Source: Acinetobacter lwoffii (lineage in GTDB: Bacteria > Pseudomonadota > Gammaproteobacteria > Pseudomonadales > Moraxellaceae). From it: 64,000 bases of DNA. The translations under genes and the position numbers were made by a program. This document shows, piece after piece, positions 1 through 9,119 of the stretch. Location of the stretch: contig NZ_CP118963.1 in NCBI RefSeq assembly GCF_029024105.1, forward strand, positions 2,046,001 to 2,110,000, given 5' to 3'. The first letter of the stretch is position 1, and the number at the start of each line of letters is the position of its first letter. The notes under the pieces are model-generated. The model ran no database searches. It saw only the letters and a program-made list of their open reading frames with translations, and was not told where the DNA came from.

Positions 1-117
1 CAGCATACGCCAAGCAAAAGTCTGTTCACTATCTAAAGGCTGTAAAAAAGGCGTAAATACATACAGCACTCCAAAAACCACAGAGGCCAAGACAGATAAC
101 GCGATGCCTTTATACAT
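1..117 (-). CDS. rarD: RarD-like EamA-family permease, N-terminal fragment
   Basis: Only the first 39 codons are present, read from an ATG at 117 to the window edge. They encode a short basic start (MYKG) followed by a hydrophobic helix and the segment FTPFLQPL, ending QTFAWRML. This matches the first membrane span of RarD-type drug/metabolite transporters (EamA fold, ten helices, inner membrane). The rest lies left of the window, so neither length nor completeness can be judged. The family name rests on remembered resemblance of this short segment. Confidence 0.6.
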   Translation of the reverse strand, partial: MYKGIALSVLASVVFGVLYVFTPFLQPLDSEQTFAWRML

Positions 118-224
118 AGTTAAACTCTACTTTCATTCGCCGGCATTATAACGATTAGTACAATAGAAAGCTTGATGCTTCATCTATTTAAAATGTAGTT
201 ATCTCTCGATTTTAGATTGTCTTT

Positions 225-261
225 CGACTCATAAAATAAAAAACCATGCCATAGCATGGTT
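225..261 (-). terminator. Rho-independent terminator of the lipocalin gene
   Basis: An 8-bp perfect stem (AACCATGC, 242-249, with GCATGGTT, 254-261) and a 4-base loop is followed on the minus strand by a T-rich run. It lies just past the stop codon of the lipocalin gene. Confidence 0.8.
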
Positions 262-279
262 CCCATTAAGACGATCTTT

Positions 280-867
280 TTATCTTTGAGTTTGTTTAGT
301 ATGAATTACATCACTCAGGTCATAACCGACAGACTGTGCATATTGTAAATATTCATTTACCACATTTTTATCCAATTGAGGATCACGTGAGAGTATCCAC
401 ATATATTTACGTTTTGGCTCACCGACCAGAACAGTTTGATAATTTTCATCCAGTTTTAAGACCCAATAATCGCCACGAGCGACCGGAATCCAACGAATAA
501 AGTCTGGTAAGAAACTGACTTTTAACTTGGTATTCTGCGGTGGATTTTGCACAAATGCCTCGCCCAATGACTGGGTTTGTCCACCATCTTTTTTAATGCA
601 GCGGTTATCCACCACGATATTGCCATTTTCATTTAAAGTATAGGTCGCTGTGACATCGCGATCACACTTGTTTTGAAAATACAAAGGTTTGCGTGCTACT
701 TCGTACCATGTTCCCAGATAACGGTCCAGTTCAACTTTCTCAATGGTCGGTAATGGCTCGTCTTTCGCATAAGCCATGGTAGCGGCGCCCAAACCAAGAA
801 GAACCGCACTACCCACCGCAATTTTTGCCAGCTTTAATCCAGTACGTGAAAATTTTTGAGTTGTCAT
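280..867 (-). CDS. Secreted lipocalin family protein (Blc-like)
   Basis: The 195-residue protein has a Sec signal peptide (basic start, hydrophobic core around residues 15-33, cleavage after AYA). The lipocalin signature GTWYEVAR lies just after it at about residues 51-58, and a late segment WILSRDPQLD is typical of the bacterial Blc/apolipoprotein-D branch. There is no lipobox cysteine at the cleavage site, so it is predicted to be soluble in the periplasm rather than a lipoprotein like E. coli Blc. Bacterial lipocalins bind lipids or other small hydrophobic ligands. It is a single-gene unit with its own terminator. Confidence 0.85.
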   Translation of the reverse strand: MTTQKFSRTGLKLAKIAVGSAVLLGLGAATMAYAKDEPLPTIEKVELDRYLGTWYEVARKPLYFQNKCDRDVTATYTLNENGNIVVDNRCIKKDGGQTQSLGEAFVQNPPQNTKLKVSFLPDFIRWIPVARGDYWVLKLDENYQTVLVGEPKRKYMWILSRDPQLDKNVVNEYLQYAQSVGYDLSDVIHTKQTQR

Positions 868-1011
868 AAAGATACCTATTGCATGTTCACAAAATATTTA
901 TTTAAAAATTTCTGTTCATACAATAGCTTTATCCAATTCCTAAATTTGTTACATTATGTTTTCTTTGTGATTGATTTTACGTCATTTAAATAAGATTTAA
1001 TGCAACAACAA

Positions 1012-3033
1012 TCAATCAAACATCTGGGCTTTTAAACGCACAATTTCATCACGCATACGCGCAGCCTGCTCAAACTGAAGCTCTTTGGAAGCTTTCAGCA
1101 TTTCCTTTTCAAGCTTGTTAATGTGTTTCGCAAACATTTTTGGATCTGCCATGATATGCCGCTCATCTGCACTGATCGCACGTGCCTGATCCGAGGCTTT
1201 CAATTCAATTAAATCATCATCCAATACTTCACCGGTATCAATTTCCTTGATCACCTGACGCACTGCACTGCGCGGGGTAATGCCATGTTCTTCATTAAAC
1301 TGAATCTGCTTGGCACGACGACGGTCTGTCTCATCAATGGCTTTCTGCATCGAATCAGTGATTCGGTCTGCATACAGAATCGCCTTACCTTTCAGGTTAC
1401 GTGCAGCGCGGCCAATGGTCTGAATGAGAGAGCGCTCGGAACGCAGGAAACCTTCTTTATCCGCATCCAGAATGGCGACCAGTGACACTTCCGGCATATC
1501 CAGCCCTTCACGTAGCAGGTTAATCCCAACCAGTACATCATGCACCCCAGTACGCAGTTCATGAATGATTTTGACACGTTCAACAGTATCGATATCCGAG
1601 TGTAAATAAGCGACCTTAATCCCGTATTCTTTCAAATAAGAGGTTAAATCTTCAGCCATACGCTTGGTCAAGGTTGTAACCAGCACCCGCTCATTAATAT
1701 CTTTACGCAAATTAATTTCTGAAAGCACATCATCGACTTGCGTCAGAACTGGACGGATTTCAATTTCTGGATCAATCAGACCAGTTGGACGTACCACCTG
1801 CTCGACAATCTGTTGGGATTTTTCCAGCTCGTAACGTGCGGGCGTTGCGCTGACATAAACAGTCGTCGGCACAATCCGTTCCCATTCCTCAAATTTCATC
1901 GGCCGGTTATCCAGCGCGCTTGGCAAACGGAACCCGTAATTCACCAGATTTTCTTTACGCGAACGGTCGCCCTTATACATGGCGCCAATCTGCGGCACCG
2001 TCACATGTGACTCATCAATAATCAGCAAGGCATCATCCGGAATATAATCGAACAAGGTTGGTGGTGCTTCACCCGCAGGACGGCCCGACAAATGCCGTGA
2101 ATAGTTTTCAATGCCGTTGGTATAACCCAGTTGTTGCATCATTTCCAGATCATAGCGTGTGCGCTGCTCGATGCGCTGGGCTTCCAGCAGCTTGTCATTT
2201 TCACGGAAGAACACCAGTCGCTCTTTGAGTTCGTCTCGGATGGTTTCAATCGCACGGGATAAATTGTCTTTCGGCGTAACATAATGGCTTTTAGGATAAA
2301 TAGTGACGCGAGGCACTTTACGAACCATTTTCCCGGTCAGCGGATCAAACCAGCGAATGGAGTCAACTTCATCATCAAACAGTTCAATCCGGATCGCATC
2401 CTGATCCGATTCTGCCGGGAAAATATCAATAATTTCGCCGCGAATACGATAAGTACCACGCAGAAATTCCAGTTCGTTACGCGAATACTGCATCTCGACC
2501 AGACGGCGAATAATATCATCACGGCCAATGCGATCGCCTTCCACCACATGCAGCAACATGCTCATATAGGCATTCGGATCACCCAAACCATAAATGGCAG
2601 ACACCGATGCGACAATAATCGCATCACGTCGCTCTAAGAGTGAACGGGTCGCGGAAAGGCGCATCTGGTCAATATGGTCATTAATTGCAGCATCTTTCTC
2701 GATAAAAGTATCTGAAGATGGAACATAGGCTTCTGGCTGATAATAATCATAATAACTGACAAAATACTCAACGGCGTTATTCGGGAAAAACGCTTTAAAT
2801 TCGCCGTAAAGCTGCGCAGCCAAGGTTTTGTTATGTGCCATGACTATGGTCGGACGCTGGGTCTGGGCAATGACATTGGCCATGGTATAGGTCTTACCAG
2901 AGCCTGTTACCCCCAGTAAAAGCTGATCATGAAAACCCTGTTCAATGCCTTTGACCAGCTTTGCAATGGCCTGTGGCTGATCGCCTGCTGGTTGATAACT
3001 GGTCACTAATTCAAAGGGCTTTTTATCACTCAT
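1012..3033 (-). CDS. uvrB: UvrABC excinuclease subunit B
   Basis: UvrB is the damage-verification helicase of nucleotide excision repair; it is loaded by UvrA and then recruits UvrC. The 673-residue length is normal. Visible motifs are Walker A GVTGSGKT (residues 41-48), the damage-wedge hairpin segment YYDYYQPEAYVP, the DEAD-like IIDESH, the helicase segments VSATPARYE and IGRAARN, and a C-terminal UVR motif (LEKEMLKASKELQFEQAA) that contacts UvrC. The ATG at 3033 gives the canonical start. It is monocistronic. No strong terminator is visible downstream. Confidence 0.98.
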   Translation of the reverse strand: MSDKKPFELVTSYQPAGDQPQAIAKLVKGIEQGFHDQLLLGVTGSGKTYTMANVIAQTQRPTIVMAHNKTLAAQLYGEFKAFFPNNAVEYFVSYYDYYQPEAYVPSSDTFIEKDAAINDHIDQMRLSATRSLLERRDAIIVASVSAIYGLGDPNAYMSMLLHVVEGDRIGRDDIIRRLVEMQYSRNELEFLRGTYRIRGEIIDIFPAESDQDAIRIELFDDEVDSIRWFDPLTGKMVRKVPRVTIYPKSHYVTPKDNLSRAIETIRDELKERLVFFRENDKLLEAQRIEQRTRYDLEMMQQLGYTNGIENYSRHLSGRPAGEAPPTLFDYIPDDALLIIDESHVTVPQIGAMYKGDRSRKENLVNYGFRLPSALDNRPMKFEEWERIVPTTVYVSATPARYELEKSQQIVEQVVRPTGLIDPEIEIRPVLTQVDDVLSEINLRKDINERVLVTTLTKRMAEDLTSYLKEYGIKVAYLHSDIDTVERVKIIHELRTGVHDVLVGINLLREGLDMPEVSLVAILDADKEGFLRSERSLIQTIGRAARNLKGKAILYADRITDSMQKAIDETDRRRAKQIQFNEEHGITPRSAVRQVIKEIDTGEVLDDDLIELKASDQARAISADERHIMADPKMFAKHINKLEKEMLKASKELQFEQAARMRDEIVRLKAQMFD

Positions 3034-3395
3034 AGCTTTCGCTGACTTCGCTGCGGATATAGATTTGATTTATTATGAGGGTAAATTGGAATTACTCAAT
3101 CCCTGCTTAGGTTTCTGTTTGGTAAAATAAAACAATATTACTATTCATTATTTGTTAGCGCTTTAATCGCTATCTGCTTTGAAAAATCATTAATAAAATA
3201 TACAGTTACAAAGGGAATAAATACAGAACAAACTAATCATTTTCAGCCAGCAGCTTTATTTGGGCGTACTCGGTATCCTGTTTTGGCTTATGGGTGAAAT
3301 ACTCTATCTGTTTGGCTAGTCCGGCACAATTTTGCCTTGACCCCTTTTCATTTCAAAGGCAACATGAAGATCAGGATGGCCTAGAATCGACAATT
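3034..3395. other. Intergenic region between uvrB and the GSN-motif gene
   Basis: An AT-rich spacer that must contain promoters for the two divergent genes. I see no convincing -35/-10 pair or repeat. A TTGACC at 3337-3342 lacks a good -10 at normal spacing. Confidence 0.4.
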
Positions 3396-4184
3396 ATGAC
3401 TTACCACTATCACGATGAAAGTATTGTTAAATCCCTTCCGGAAAATACGGTTTTTGTTTTTGGCAGCAACTTGGCTGGACAACACGGTGGTGGAGCAGCC
3501 AGAACGGCACTTGAGCATTTTGGTGCAGTCATGGGCGTGGGTCGTGGCTGGGCGGGTCAGAGCTATGCCATTCCCACCATGAACGAGCATTTGCAACAAA
3601 TGCCGCTCTCACAAATCCAGCACTATATTGATGACTTTAAGATTTACACCAAAAATCATCCTAAAAATAAATATTTTATTACTTCCTTGGGCTGTGGGAT
3701 CGCAGGTTATAAGGTCGAGGAAATTGCACCGATGTTTAAAGGCATCTCACGCAATGTCATTTTCCCGCAATCTTTCCGTCCTTTTGTCGAAAAGCCGCTG
3801 CCAAAATTAAGCGCAAATTTTTTACACACCATATTCCGTGATTCGGTCATTTTAACTCCGGCCAGTGATGAGTTGATTGAAGAACTGCCTTTGACCGAAA
3901 ATGAAAAAAGCTTGGCGAGAATTATTTTAAATACCCAGATCTATCCGACCGACAGCAATGGGCGGGAACGTGTCTTTGAAATTGAAGATATCCTGCACAA
4001 CCTGAATACCAAGCTGGTCGATTTTCAGAGCCATTCAGAAGGTGCCATGTTGTTTGGAGGCGTGATTTTAGCACTCCTAGAACTTTATAATATTAACGAG
4101 AAAGATTTTATTGATGTCTGGCAAGGTGAGCGAGAAATTGCGCCACCGAAACCGGAAAATAAAGCGCGTAAAAGCATTCGTTAG
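3396..4184 (+). CDS. Uncharacterised protein with GSN-LAGxHGGGAA motif (phage-associated family)
   Basis: The 262-residue protein is read from the ATG at 3396. An in-frame GTG at 3294 would add 34 residues that do not resemble the family start. The N-terminal half carries FVFGSNLAGQHGGGAARTA, then GVGRGWAGQSYAIPT, and later ITSLGCGIAGYK. These glycine-rich loops recall nucleotide- or ADP-ribose-binding macro-like folds seen in phage-encoded proteins. NCBI names a similar Acinetobacter family A1S_2505 phage non-structural protein (from memory). The C-terminal 120 residues are not recognised. Here it stands alone, away from the prophage, with its own terminator. Function unknown. Confidence 0.7.
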   Translation: MTYHYHDESIVKSLPENTVFVFGSNLAGQHGGGAARTALEHFGAVMGVGRGWAGQSYAIPTMNEHLQQMPLSQIQHYIDDFKIYTKNHPKNKYFITSLGCGIAGYKVEEIAPMFKGISRNVIFPQSFRPFVEKPLPKLSANFLHTIFRDSVILTPASDELIEELPLTENEKSLARIILNTQIYPTDSNGRERVFEIEDILHNLNTKLVDFQSHSEGAMLFGGVILALLELYNINEKDFIDVWQGEREIAPPKPENKARKSIR

Positions 4185-4206
4185 TGCTATCAAAATATCT
4201 TTCAAA

Positions 4207-4234
4207 AAAGCCAATGTTTGAATTGGCTTTTTTT
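4207..4234 (+). terminator. Rho-independent terminator
   Basis: A 9-bp stem (AAAGCCAAT, 4207-4215, with ATTGGCTTT, 4222-4230) is followed by T residues, 20 bases after the stop of the preceding gene. Confidence 0.9.
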
Positions 4235-4430
4235 ATGGACGGCTAAAATGTCGAATATGAAATCAACCAGGTGTGGATTTTATTTTGGTCGGCATTTAGA
4301 GAGCTTAAATATTTCGTTTGCTTTATTAAGAATAAAATTGAAAAAAATTTGGATAAATCTGAGTTTTAATTTCTTTTTGTTCGAAAATTAAATCAAATAT
4401 TGATCACTAACTCCCTAAAAAAATTCCATA

Positions 4431-4460
4431 AAAAAAGCCATGATTTATCATAGCTTTTTG
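4431..4460. terminator. Terminator hairpin, possibly bidirectional
   Basis: AAAAAGC (4432-4438) pairs with GCTTTTT (4453-4459) and ATGAT (4440-4444) with ATCAT (4447-4451), with one mismatch. T-runs flank both sides. It closes the small minus-strand gene that ends at 4472. Confidence 0.75.
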
Positions 4461-4471
4461 AGTCTGATCAA

Positions 4472-4660
4472 TTAGCGTTTGCCCATTGAACGGCGAGTGC
4501 CACGTGGTGGCATCCAGGTACGGTCAGCATAACGCTGTGGTCTTGGTCTTAAATCTTCCAGAACTTCTTCTGCAGCATTTTGCTCTGCCTGTTTGATCGG
4601 GAAAGGTAAATTAACCAGGGGCTTTTTTTTGGGAGGAGTTTGGGTGCTCATGTGATTCAC
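4472..4660 (-). CDS. Small basic hypothetical protein
   Basis: The 62-residue protein is rich in Lys, Arg and Pro (TPPKKKPLVNLPFPIKQAEQ and a C-terminal WMPPRGTRRSMGKR). A second ATG three codons in (MSTQ) may be the true start. There is no signal peptide, membrane span or known domain. A terminator follows directly. The strongly basic tail could suit nucleic-acid or ribosome contact, but that is only composition. Not recognised as a named family. Confidence 0.6.
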   Translation of the reverse strand: MNHMSTQTPPKKKPLVNLPFPIKQAEQNAAEEVLEDLRPRPQRYADRTWMPPRGTRRSMGKR

Positions 4661-5100
4661 TCAATAATATATGCAGCTATTGTACAAAAAAACTCAGTCG
4701 ACTGGGTAGCAGGATCTTGGATAAATTCATATGCTTTTGTTTTTGAAAAATAAAAAATGATCCCGTGATGGTAAATGCTTGAATCAATGCAGCCTAAAAT
4801 TTACCTAAACTCTTCTCTATATCTTCCATGATAAAAATTCATAGGATTGAAATTTTAACGCTCTCAAGAGTAAATTTTCTTCACTTTTATACTTCAGCTA
4901 GTAGGGTAAAGTAATGATTTTTACATACTACTCATTTCTTAAAACTCAAGAGAGATAAACAAAAAATATACATCGGTTACCAATATTAACCATCGCTTAA
5001 CTTTTGACCTGTTGTTCTATAACTGAATTTTTTAAGGCAATTCACATAATTAGTTAACTAGAAAAACGAATAAACAAACTGGACATGGAGTTCCAAATCA
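4661..5100. other. Long intergenic region upstream of the OmpW-like gene
   Basis: 440 AT-rich bases with no open frame of note. They should hold the promoter of the small minus-strand gene and that of the outer-membrane protein gene. I see no repeat or strong hairpin. The length suggests a leader or regulatory segment for the porin-like gene. Confidence 0.4.
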
Positions 5101-6198
5101 ATGAAAACATTGCTGGCATGTATGGCAGGCCTAGCCACTTTACCTATGGTCGCGCATGCAGATTCCCCTTATTTTAGCTTGCAAGATGGAGATGGCTTTA
5201 AGCGCTTTTCGGTATCGGTCGGTGCATTGCATGTGATGCCGCAAGGCAAGGCCCAGCCCTTTAAAGTGAATACTGCTGTCAAAGAAGGTGAAACATCACA
5301 AGTAGGTGATATCTCAATTGACTCTGTGAAAAATAATCTTGATCCAGACATGGATCCAAACCTTTCCTCTGTTTTTGTTAATATTCTGGATCGACTTGGT
5401 ACAGAAACACTGCCTGCAGCGCTCAGTGGGCGAGCTGAAATTTATGGACTGGAAAGCTGGAATAATCCTGGTACTGGCCTGGAAGCGGATGATGTCACCA
5501 CTTTAGGCATCATGACCAATTACTATTTTACCGATAATATTTCTTTTGAAATGAAAGCCGGCATTCCACCTAAAGTAGACTTGCAAGGCAGTGGTAAAAT
5601 TTATGCTCCTTTCTCTGCGCTTGCGACTCCAAGTCTTGATTTGATTCCACAAATTCCAGGTGGAATTGATTTACCCGGCATTGAATTAAAAAATGATATT
5701 CTCATTACTGATCTGGAAGCTTATGGGCCGGCCGCCTCTGCCCGCGCCTGGACACCTGCCTTTGAATTCCAGTATCACTTTGGTAAAACAGGGATCAATA
5801 AATTCCGGCCTTATGTCGGCTTAGGTGTGATGTATGCCTATTTCAATGAACTGGAAATTAACTCACGTACCGAGCAGGACCTGATTGCTGCCGGACATAT
5901 GATTGCCAACATTAAACGAAACAAAGCAGGTGCTTCTCTAGATGGTACGCCAAATGAAGGGGCCGATCCAAAAGTCAAACTTGAAGCATCCGATGCTTTC
6001 GCGCCCGTGGCCACGGTCGGCTTTAGCTATGACTTTAATGACACCTGGTTTGCTGTAGGTTCAGTCTCTTATGCACATCTAAAAAATGACACGACAATTA
6101 CAGTGACAGATGCAAATCTAGGTGAACTGATTCGCTCTAAAGCCGATATCGAAGTCAATCCGATTCTGGCCTATGCCGGGATTGGGATGCGTTTCTAA
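5101..6198 (+). CDS. OmpW family outer-membrane protein, long form
   Basis: The 365-residue protein has a signal peptide ending AHA after about 20 residues and alternating beta-strand segments. These include FSVSVGALHVMPQG, the OmpW-type DVTTLGIMTNYYFTDNISFEMKAGIPP, FRPYVGLGVMYAYF and DTWFAVGSVSYAHL, and it ends in a terminal Phe (AGIGMRF) as outer-membrane barrels do. OmpW/AlkL barrels have eight strands and let small hydrophobic molecules through. Usual members are about 210-250 residues. The extra length sits around residues 60-115 and 170-215, probably as enlarged loops. A strong terminator follows. Confidence 0.8.
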   Translation: MKTLLACMAGLATLPMVAHADSPYFSLQDGDGFKRFSVSVGALHVMPQGKAQPFKVNTAVKEGETSQVGDISIDSVKNNLDPDMDPNLSSVFVNILDRLGTETLPAALSGRAEIYGLESWNNPGTGLEADDVTTLGIMTNYYFTDNISFEMKAGIPPKVDLQGSGKIYAPFSALATPSLDLIPQIPGGIDLPGIELKNDILITDLEAYGPAASARAWTPAFEFQYHFGKTGINKFRPYVGLGVMYAYFNELEINSRTEQDLIAAGHMIANIKRNKAGASLDGTPNEGADPKVKLEASDAFAPVATVGFSYDFNDTWFAVGSVSYAHLKNDTTITVTDANLGELIRSKADIEVNPILAYAGIGMRF

Positions 6199-6220
6199 GC
6201 TCAATATCCGATTTTTAATT

Positions 6221-6243
6221 AAAACGGCTTCGGCCGTTTTTTT
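6221..6243 (+). terminator. Rho-independent terminator of the OmpW-like gene
   Basis: AAAACGGC (6221-6228), loop TTCG, GCCGTTTT (6233-6240), then Ts. A classical UUCG tetraloop terminator. Confidence 0.95.
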
Positions 6244-6354
6244 AGGCTTAATATATTAATAAAAAAAATTTATCTTTTGATCAATATTTATTTAATCGCC
6301 TCTATTGCTTGAATCGAATACTATACATATCAACTTTATAGGCATGAATGACGT

Positions 6355-7569
6355 ATGGCTGACAGTCAATTTTCCAAAGCTCTTATTTTTATGCTGATTG
6401 GCTCTGCCATCATTCTGGCACTGTCATTGGGTGTACGTCATGCATTTGGCTTGTATCTGGTGCCGATGAGCGAAGAATTTGGCTGGGGTCATAATGTTTT
6501 TAGCCTGGCCATTGCCATGCAAAACCTGATCTGGGGTGCAGTTCAGCCGATTACCGGGGCATTTGCCGATAAATATGGCAGCAAGATTGTGGTAGCTGTA
6601 GGCGGAGCCTTATATTCAATTGGTCTACTGTTGATGGCAGTTAGCTCGACCGGCTTACTGTTAAATCTGAGTGTCGGTTTAATTTTAGGTCTAGCCCTGT
6701 CAGCTACTTCATTTCCGGTGTTATTGTCTGCGGTCGGGCGTGCTGCCCCACCAGAAAAGCGCAGTTTGGCGATGGGTATTGCCAGTGCCGCAGGTTCTTT
6801 TGGTCAGTTTATTATGCTGCCTTCGACCCTGCTACTATTACAGAATGTCGGCTGGTCAGCGGCGCTGGTGGTCAGTGCCATTTTAATTGCACTGATTGTG
6901 CCATTGGCCTGGATGCTGAAAGCACCGATGTATGTTAATCCCAACGCAGCCTCTACCTCCAATAAAGTCTCACTCAGCTTTAAACAGATTCTGCTGGTAG
7001 TGAAAAATCATAAACCCTTTTGGTTTCTGGCCATGGGCTTTTTTGTTTGTGGTTTTCAGGTCGTTTTTATTGGCATCCACCTGCCGGGCTATCTGATTGA
7101 TCATGGCTTTAATGCCACAACTGGTACAATTTTCTTAGCCTTAGTGGGTTTGTTTAATGTGGTAGGCACCTATACGGCCGGCTGGCTTGGTGGCAAATAT
7201 TCCAAACCGCATCTGTTAATGGGATTATATGCCCTGCGTGGAATTGCGATTATTGCTTTTCTCATGCTGCCTCTCAGCACATGGACAGTCTATACCTTTG
7301 GTGTCATTATGGGACTACTCTGGTTATCAACCGTTCCGCTGACCAATGGTATTGTGGCGAATATGTTCGGGGTGAAATATCTGACCATGCTCAGTGGCAT
7401 TGTGTTCTTTACCCATCAGGTTGGCTCGTTTTTCGGTGGCTGGCTCGGTGGAGTCAACCATGATTTGAGCGGCAATTATAATGCGGTGTGGATGCTATCA
7501 ATTGTCCTCAGCATTTTTGGCGTACTGGTGCATTTCTGGGTCAATGAGGAGCAAATCGTCCATGACTGA
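6355..7569 (+). CDS. Major facilitator superfamily transporter
   Basis: The 404-residue protein has about 12 hydrophobic spans. The MFS loop 2-3 signature appears as GAFADKYGSKIV (about residues 77-88), and a loop 8-9 counterpart as GWLGGKYSKPHLLMG. The fold resembles the oxalate/formate- and monocarboxylate-type MFS branch, but the substrate cannot be read from sequence. It sits in the inner membrane. Its last 8 bases overlap the start of a small membrane-protein gene, and a TauD-type dioxygenase follows 300 bases later, so the transporter may supply that enzyme's substrate (inference). Confidence 0.85.
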   Translation: MADSQFSKALIFMLIGSAIILALSLGVRHAFGLYLVPMSEEFGWGHNVFSLAIAMQNLIWGAVQPITGAFADKYGSKIVVAVGGALYSIGLLLMAVSSTGLLLNLSVGLILGLALSATSFPVLLSAVGRAAPPEKRSLAMGIASAAGSFGQFIMLPSTLLLLQNVGWSAALVVSAILIALIVPLAWMLKAPMYVNPNAASTSNKVSLSFKQILLVVKNHKPFWFLAMGFFVCGFQVVFIGIHLPGYLIDHGFNATTGTIFLALVGLFNVVGTYTAGWLGGKYSKPHLLMGLYALRGIAIIAFLMLPLSTWTVYTFGVIMGLLWLSTVPLTNGIVANMFGVKYLTMLSGIVFFTHQVGSFFGGWLGGVNHDLSGNYNAVWMLSIVLSIFGVLVHFWVNEEQIVHD

Positions 7570-7696
7570 TTCTCTACTGAAACTCAAACTCTCGATTGTG
7601 GTGGCAATCCTGCTTTTACTGGCTTTGTCGATTGGCCTGTGGTTACAAACCCCTCAGCTGTTTGAATATTTTAATCAGGCTTTCTGCGCACACTAA
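7562..7696 (+). CDS. Small single-span membrane protein overlapping the MFS gene
   Basis: The 44-residue frame starts at an ATG eight bases before the MFS stop (sequence CATGACTGA), a spacing typical of translational coupling. It encodes a polar start MTDSLLKLKL, a strong membrane helix (SIVVAILLLLALSIGLWL) and a short tail. It may be a small partner or stabiliser of the transporter. No family is recognised, and the short length leaves real doubt. Confidence 0.55.
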   Translation: MTDSLLKLKLSIVVAILLLLALSIGLWLQTPQLFEYFNQAFCAH

Positions 7697-7874
7697 ACTG
7701 TCGAAATATCCTCAGCAGAAAATGCGCAATCCATCGCACAATAAGTTAAATGTTTCAAAATCAACTGAATAGTAAAAATAACAGATTATTCATAAACTTA
7801 TCATTTCTTTTGATTTTATTTCAGTCTGGAATTTTCTTAGATTTTGATCAATAAGAAAATTCTGAGACTTGATA

Positions 7875-8840
7875 ATGACCAGCTTAACCCAACTTTCACA
7901 AGCGATTCATGATGCTCCACGCTGGCATCAGCAAGATCAATTTCAACATCCGGATGAAATCAAGATTGTACCGCAAACCGGTCAGGCCTTAGGTGCAGTG
8001 GTCTATGGCTTGGATGCCCGTAAAGTCCAATCATCCAAAACCATTTTAAAGTTAAAACAGGCGCTGGCCGAGCATCTGATTTTGATCTTTAAGCAGCAAA
8101 GTCTGGATGATTTACAATACTTGGCGTTTTCAACTTATTTCGGTTCCATTTTCCGCCCAGGTGCAGATACACCGGTACTGGCTGCGCAGTCGGATAGCGG
8201 CATTCCACCCGATGTCGTGCCGGTGTCCAATGCCGTCGGTCAGGGAGATTACACTGGGCATGGTGAACTAACTCCACATGCCGATCATCAATGGACACCA
8301 TTACCCTCTTTTGGCTCCCTTCTGTATGCAATTGAACTGCCTCAGGACGGCGGACAGACCAGCTGGATCAACACCATTAAAGCCTATGATGCACTCGATG
8401 AAGCAACCAAGGTAGAGATCGATCAGCTACAACTGATTACTTACAACCCTTTCGTGCGCCGTCAAAAAACCAGAGATCAAACTGATGATCAAGGTTATGG
8501 TTCAAGCCCATTGTATCGTTTTAAAGATCAACCGATTTTAAGCCATGCTTATCCACATCCACTGGTGCGCACTCATCCTGAATCCGGCCGTAAAGCGCTT
8601 TGGCTAAACACCCATACCGAAGTCGAGCTGGTCAATTATGATGATCAGGCTGGCAGTCAACTGATCGCCAAATTACGTGAGCATATTTCGAAACCTGAAT
8701 TCGCTTATGAACATCACTGGGAAATTGGCGATATCGTGTTCTGGGATAATCAGGTGACCTTACACTCACGCCGTCCATTCCCGGCAGATCAGCGCCGTTT
8801 ATTGAAACGCATCAGTCTGGCGGGTAGCCGTCCGTTTTAA
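7875..8840 (+). CDS. TauD/TfdA family Fe(II)/2-oxoglutarate dioxygenase
   Basis: The protein has 321 residues from the ATG at 7875. An in-frame TTG at 7869 is less likely, and a TGAGA ribosome site sits 7 bases before the ATG. The iron ligands are visible as HADH (in GELTPHADHQWTP) and a distal His in DNQVTLHSRRPF, followed by the 2-oxoglutarate-binding Arg in RRLLKRISL. Family members hydroxylate sulfonates, phenoxy acids or related organic acids. The substrate here is unknown. The neighbouring MFS transporter suggests uptake and oxidation of an organic acid. Confidence 0.88.
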   Translation: MTSLTQLSQAIHDAPRWHQQDQFQHPDEIKIVPQTGQALGAVVYGLDARKVQSSKTILKLKQALAEHLILIFKQQSLDDLQYLAFSTYFGSIFRPGADTPVLAAQSDSGIPPDVVPVSNAVGQGDYTGHGELTPHADHQWTPLPSFGSLLYAIELPQDGGQTSWINTIKAYDALDEATKVEIDQLQLITYNPFVRRQKTRDQTDDQGYGSSPLYRFKDQPILSHAYPHPLVRTHPESGRKALWLNTHTEVELVNYDDQAGSQLIAKLREHISKPEFAYEHHWEIGDIVFWDNQVTLHSRRPFPADQRRLLKRISLAGSRPF

Positions 8841-8917
8841 TAATAAAAACGAGAATAACGAGAAAGGTAGAGCTAGTTTAACCCTTCAAAAATTACGATT
8901 CATCATGTCGATCTTCC

Positions 8918-8952
8918 ACCATTGAGACTTTGACCGCCTCAATGGTTTTTTA
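8918..8952 (+). terminator. Rho-independent terminator of the dioxygenase gene
   Basis: ACCATTGAG (8918-8926) pairs with CTCAATGGT (8938-8946), followed by a T-rich run. Confidence 0.9.
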
Positions 8953-9119
8953 TTTTCAAATAAAAAAATTAATTCCAACTATCGCTCATGATCCAGTAGA
9001 TCTCTAACAAAACAAAGTAGCTGTTTACTTTTCCTCACCTAATCTACCTAGTGTATTTTCCTTTTTCTGCTTAGCTTATTAGAAAATCAGCAACAAACCT
9101 ATGGAAAGAGGAAACGACA

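Noticed and set aside
2284..2637. 117-residue plus-strand frame
   Set aside because: Antisense shadow inside uvrB, whose own frame is intact and conserved.
3337..3342. TTGACC as a promoter for the GSN-motif gene
   Set aside because: The same sequence before the tRNA pair has a TATAAT 16 bases on, but here no acceptable -10 follows at 16-18 bases.
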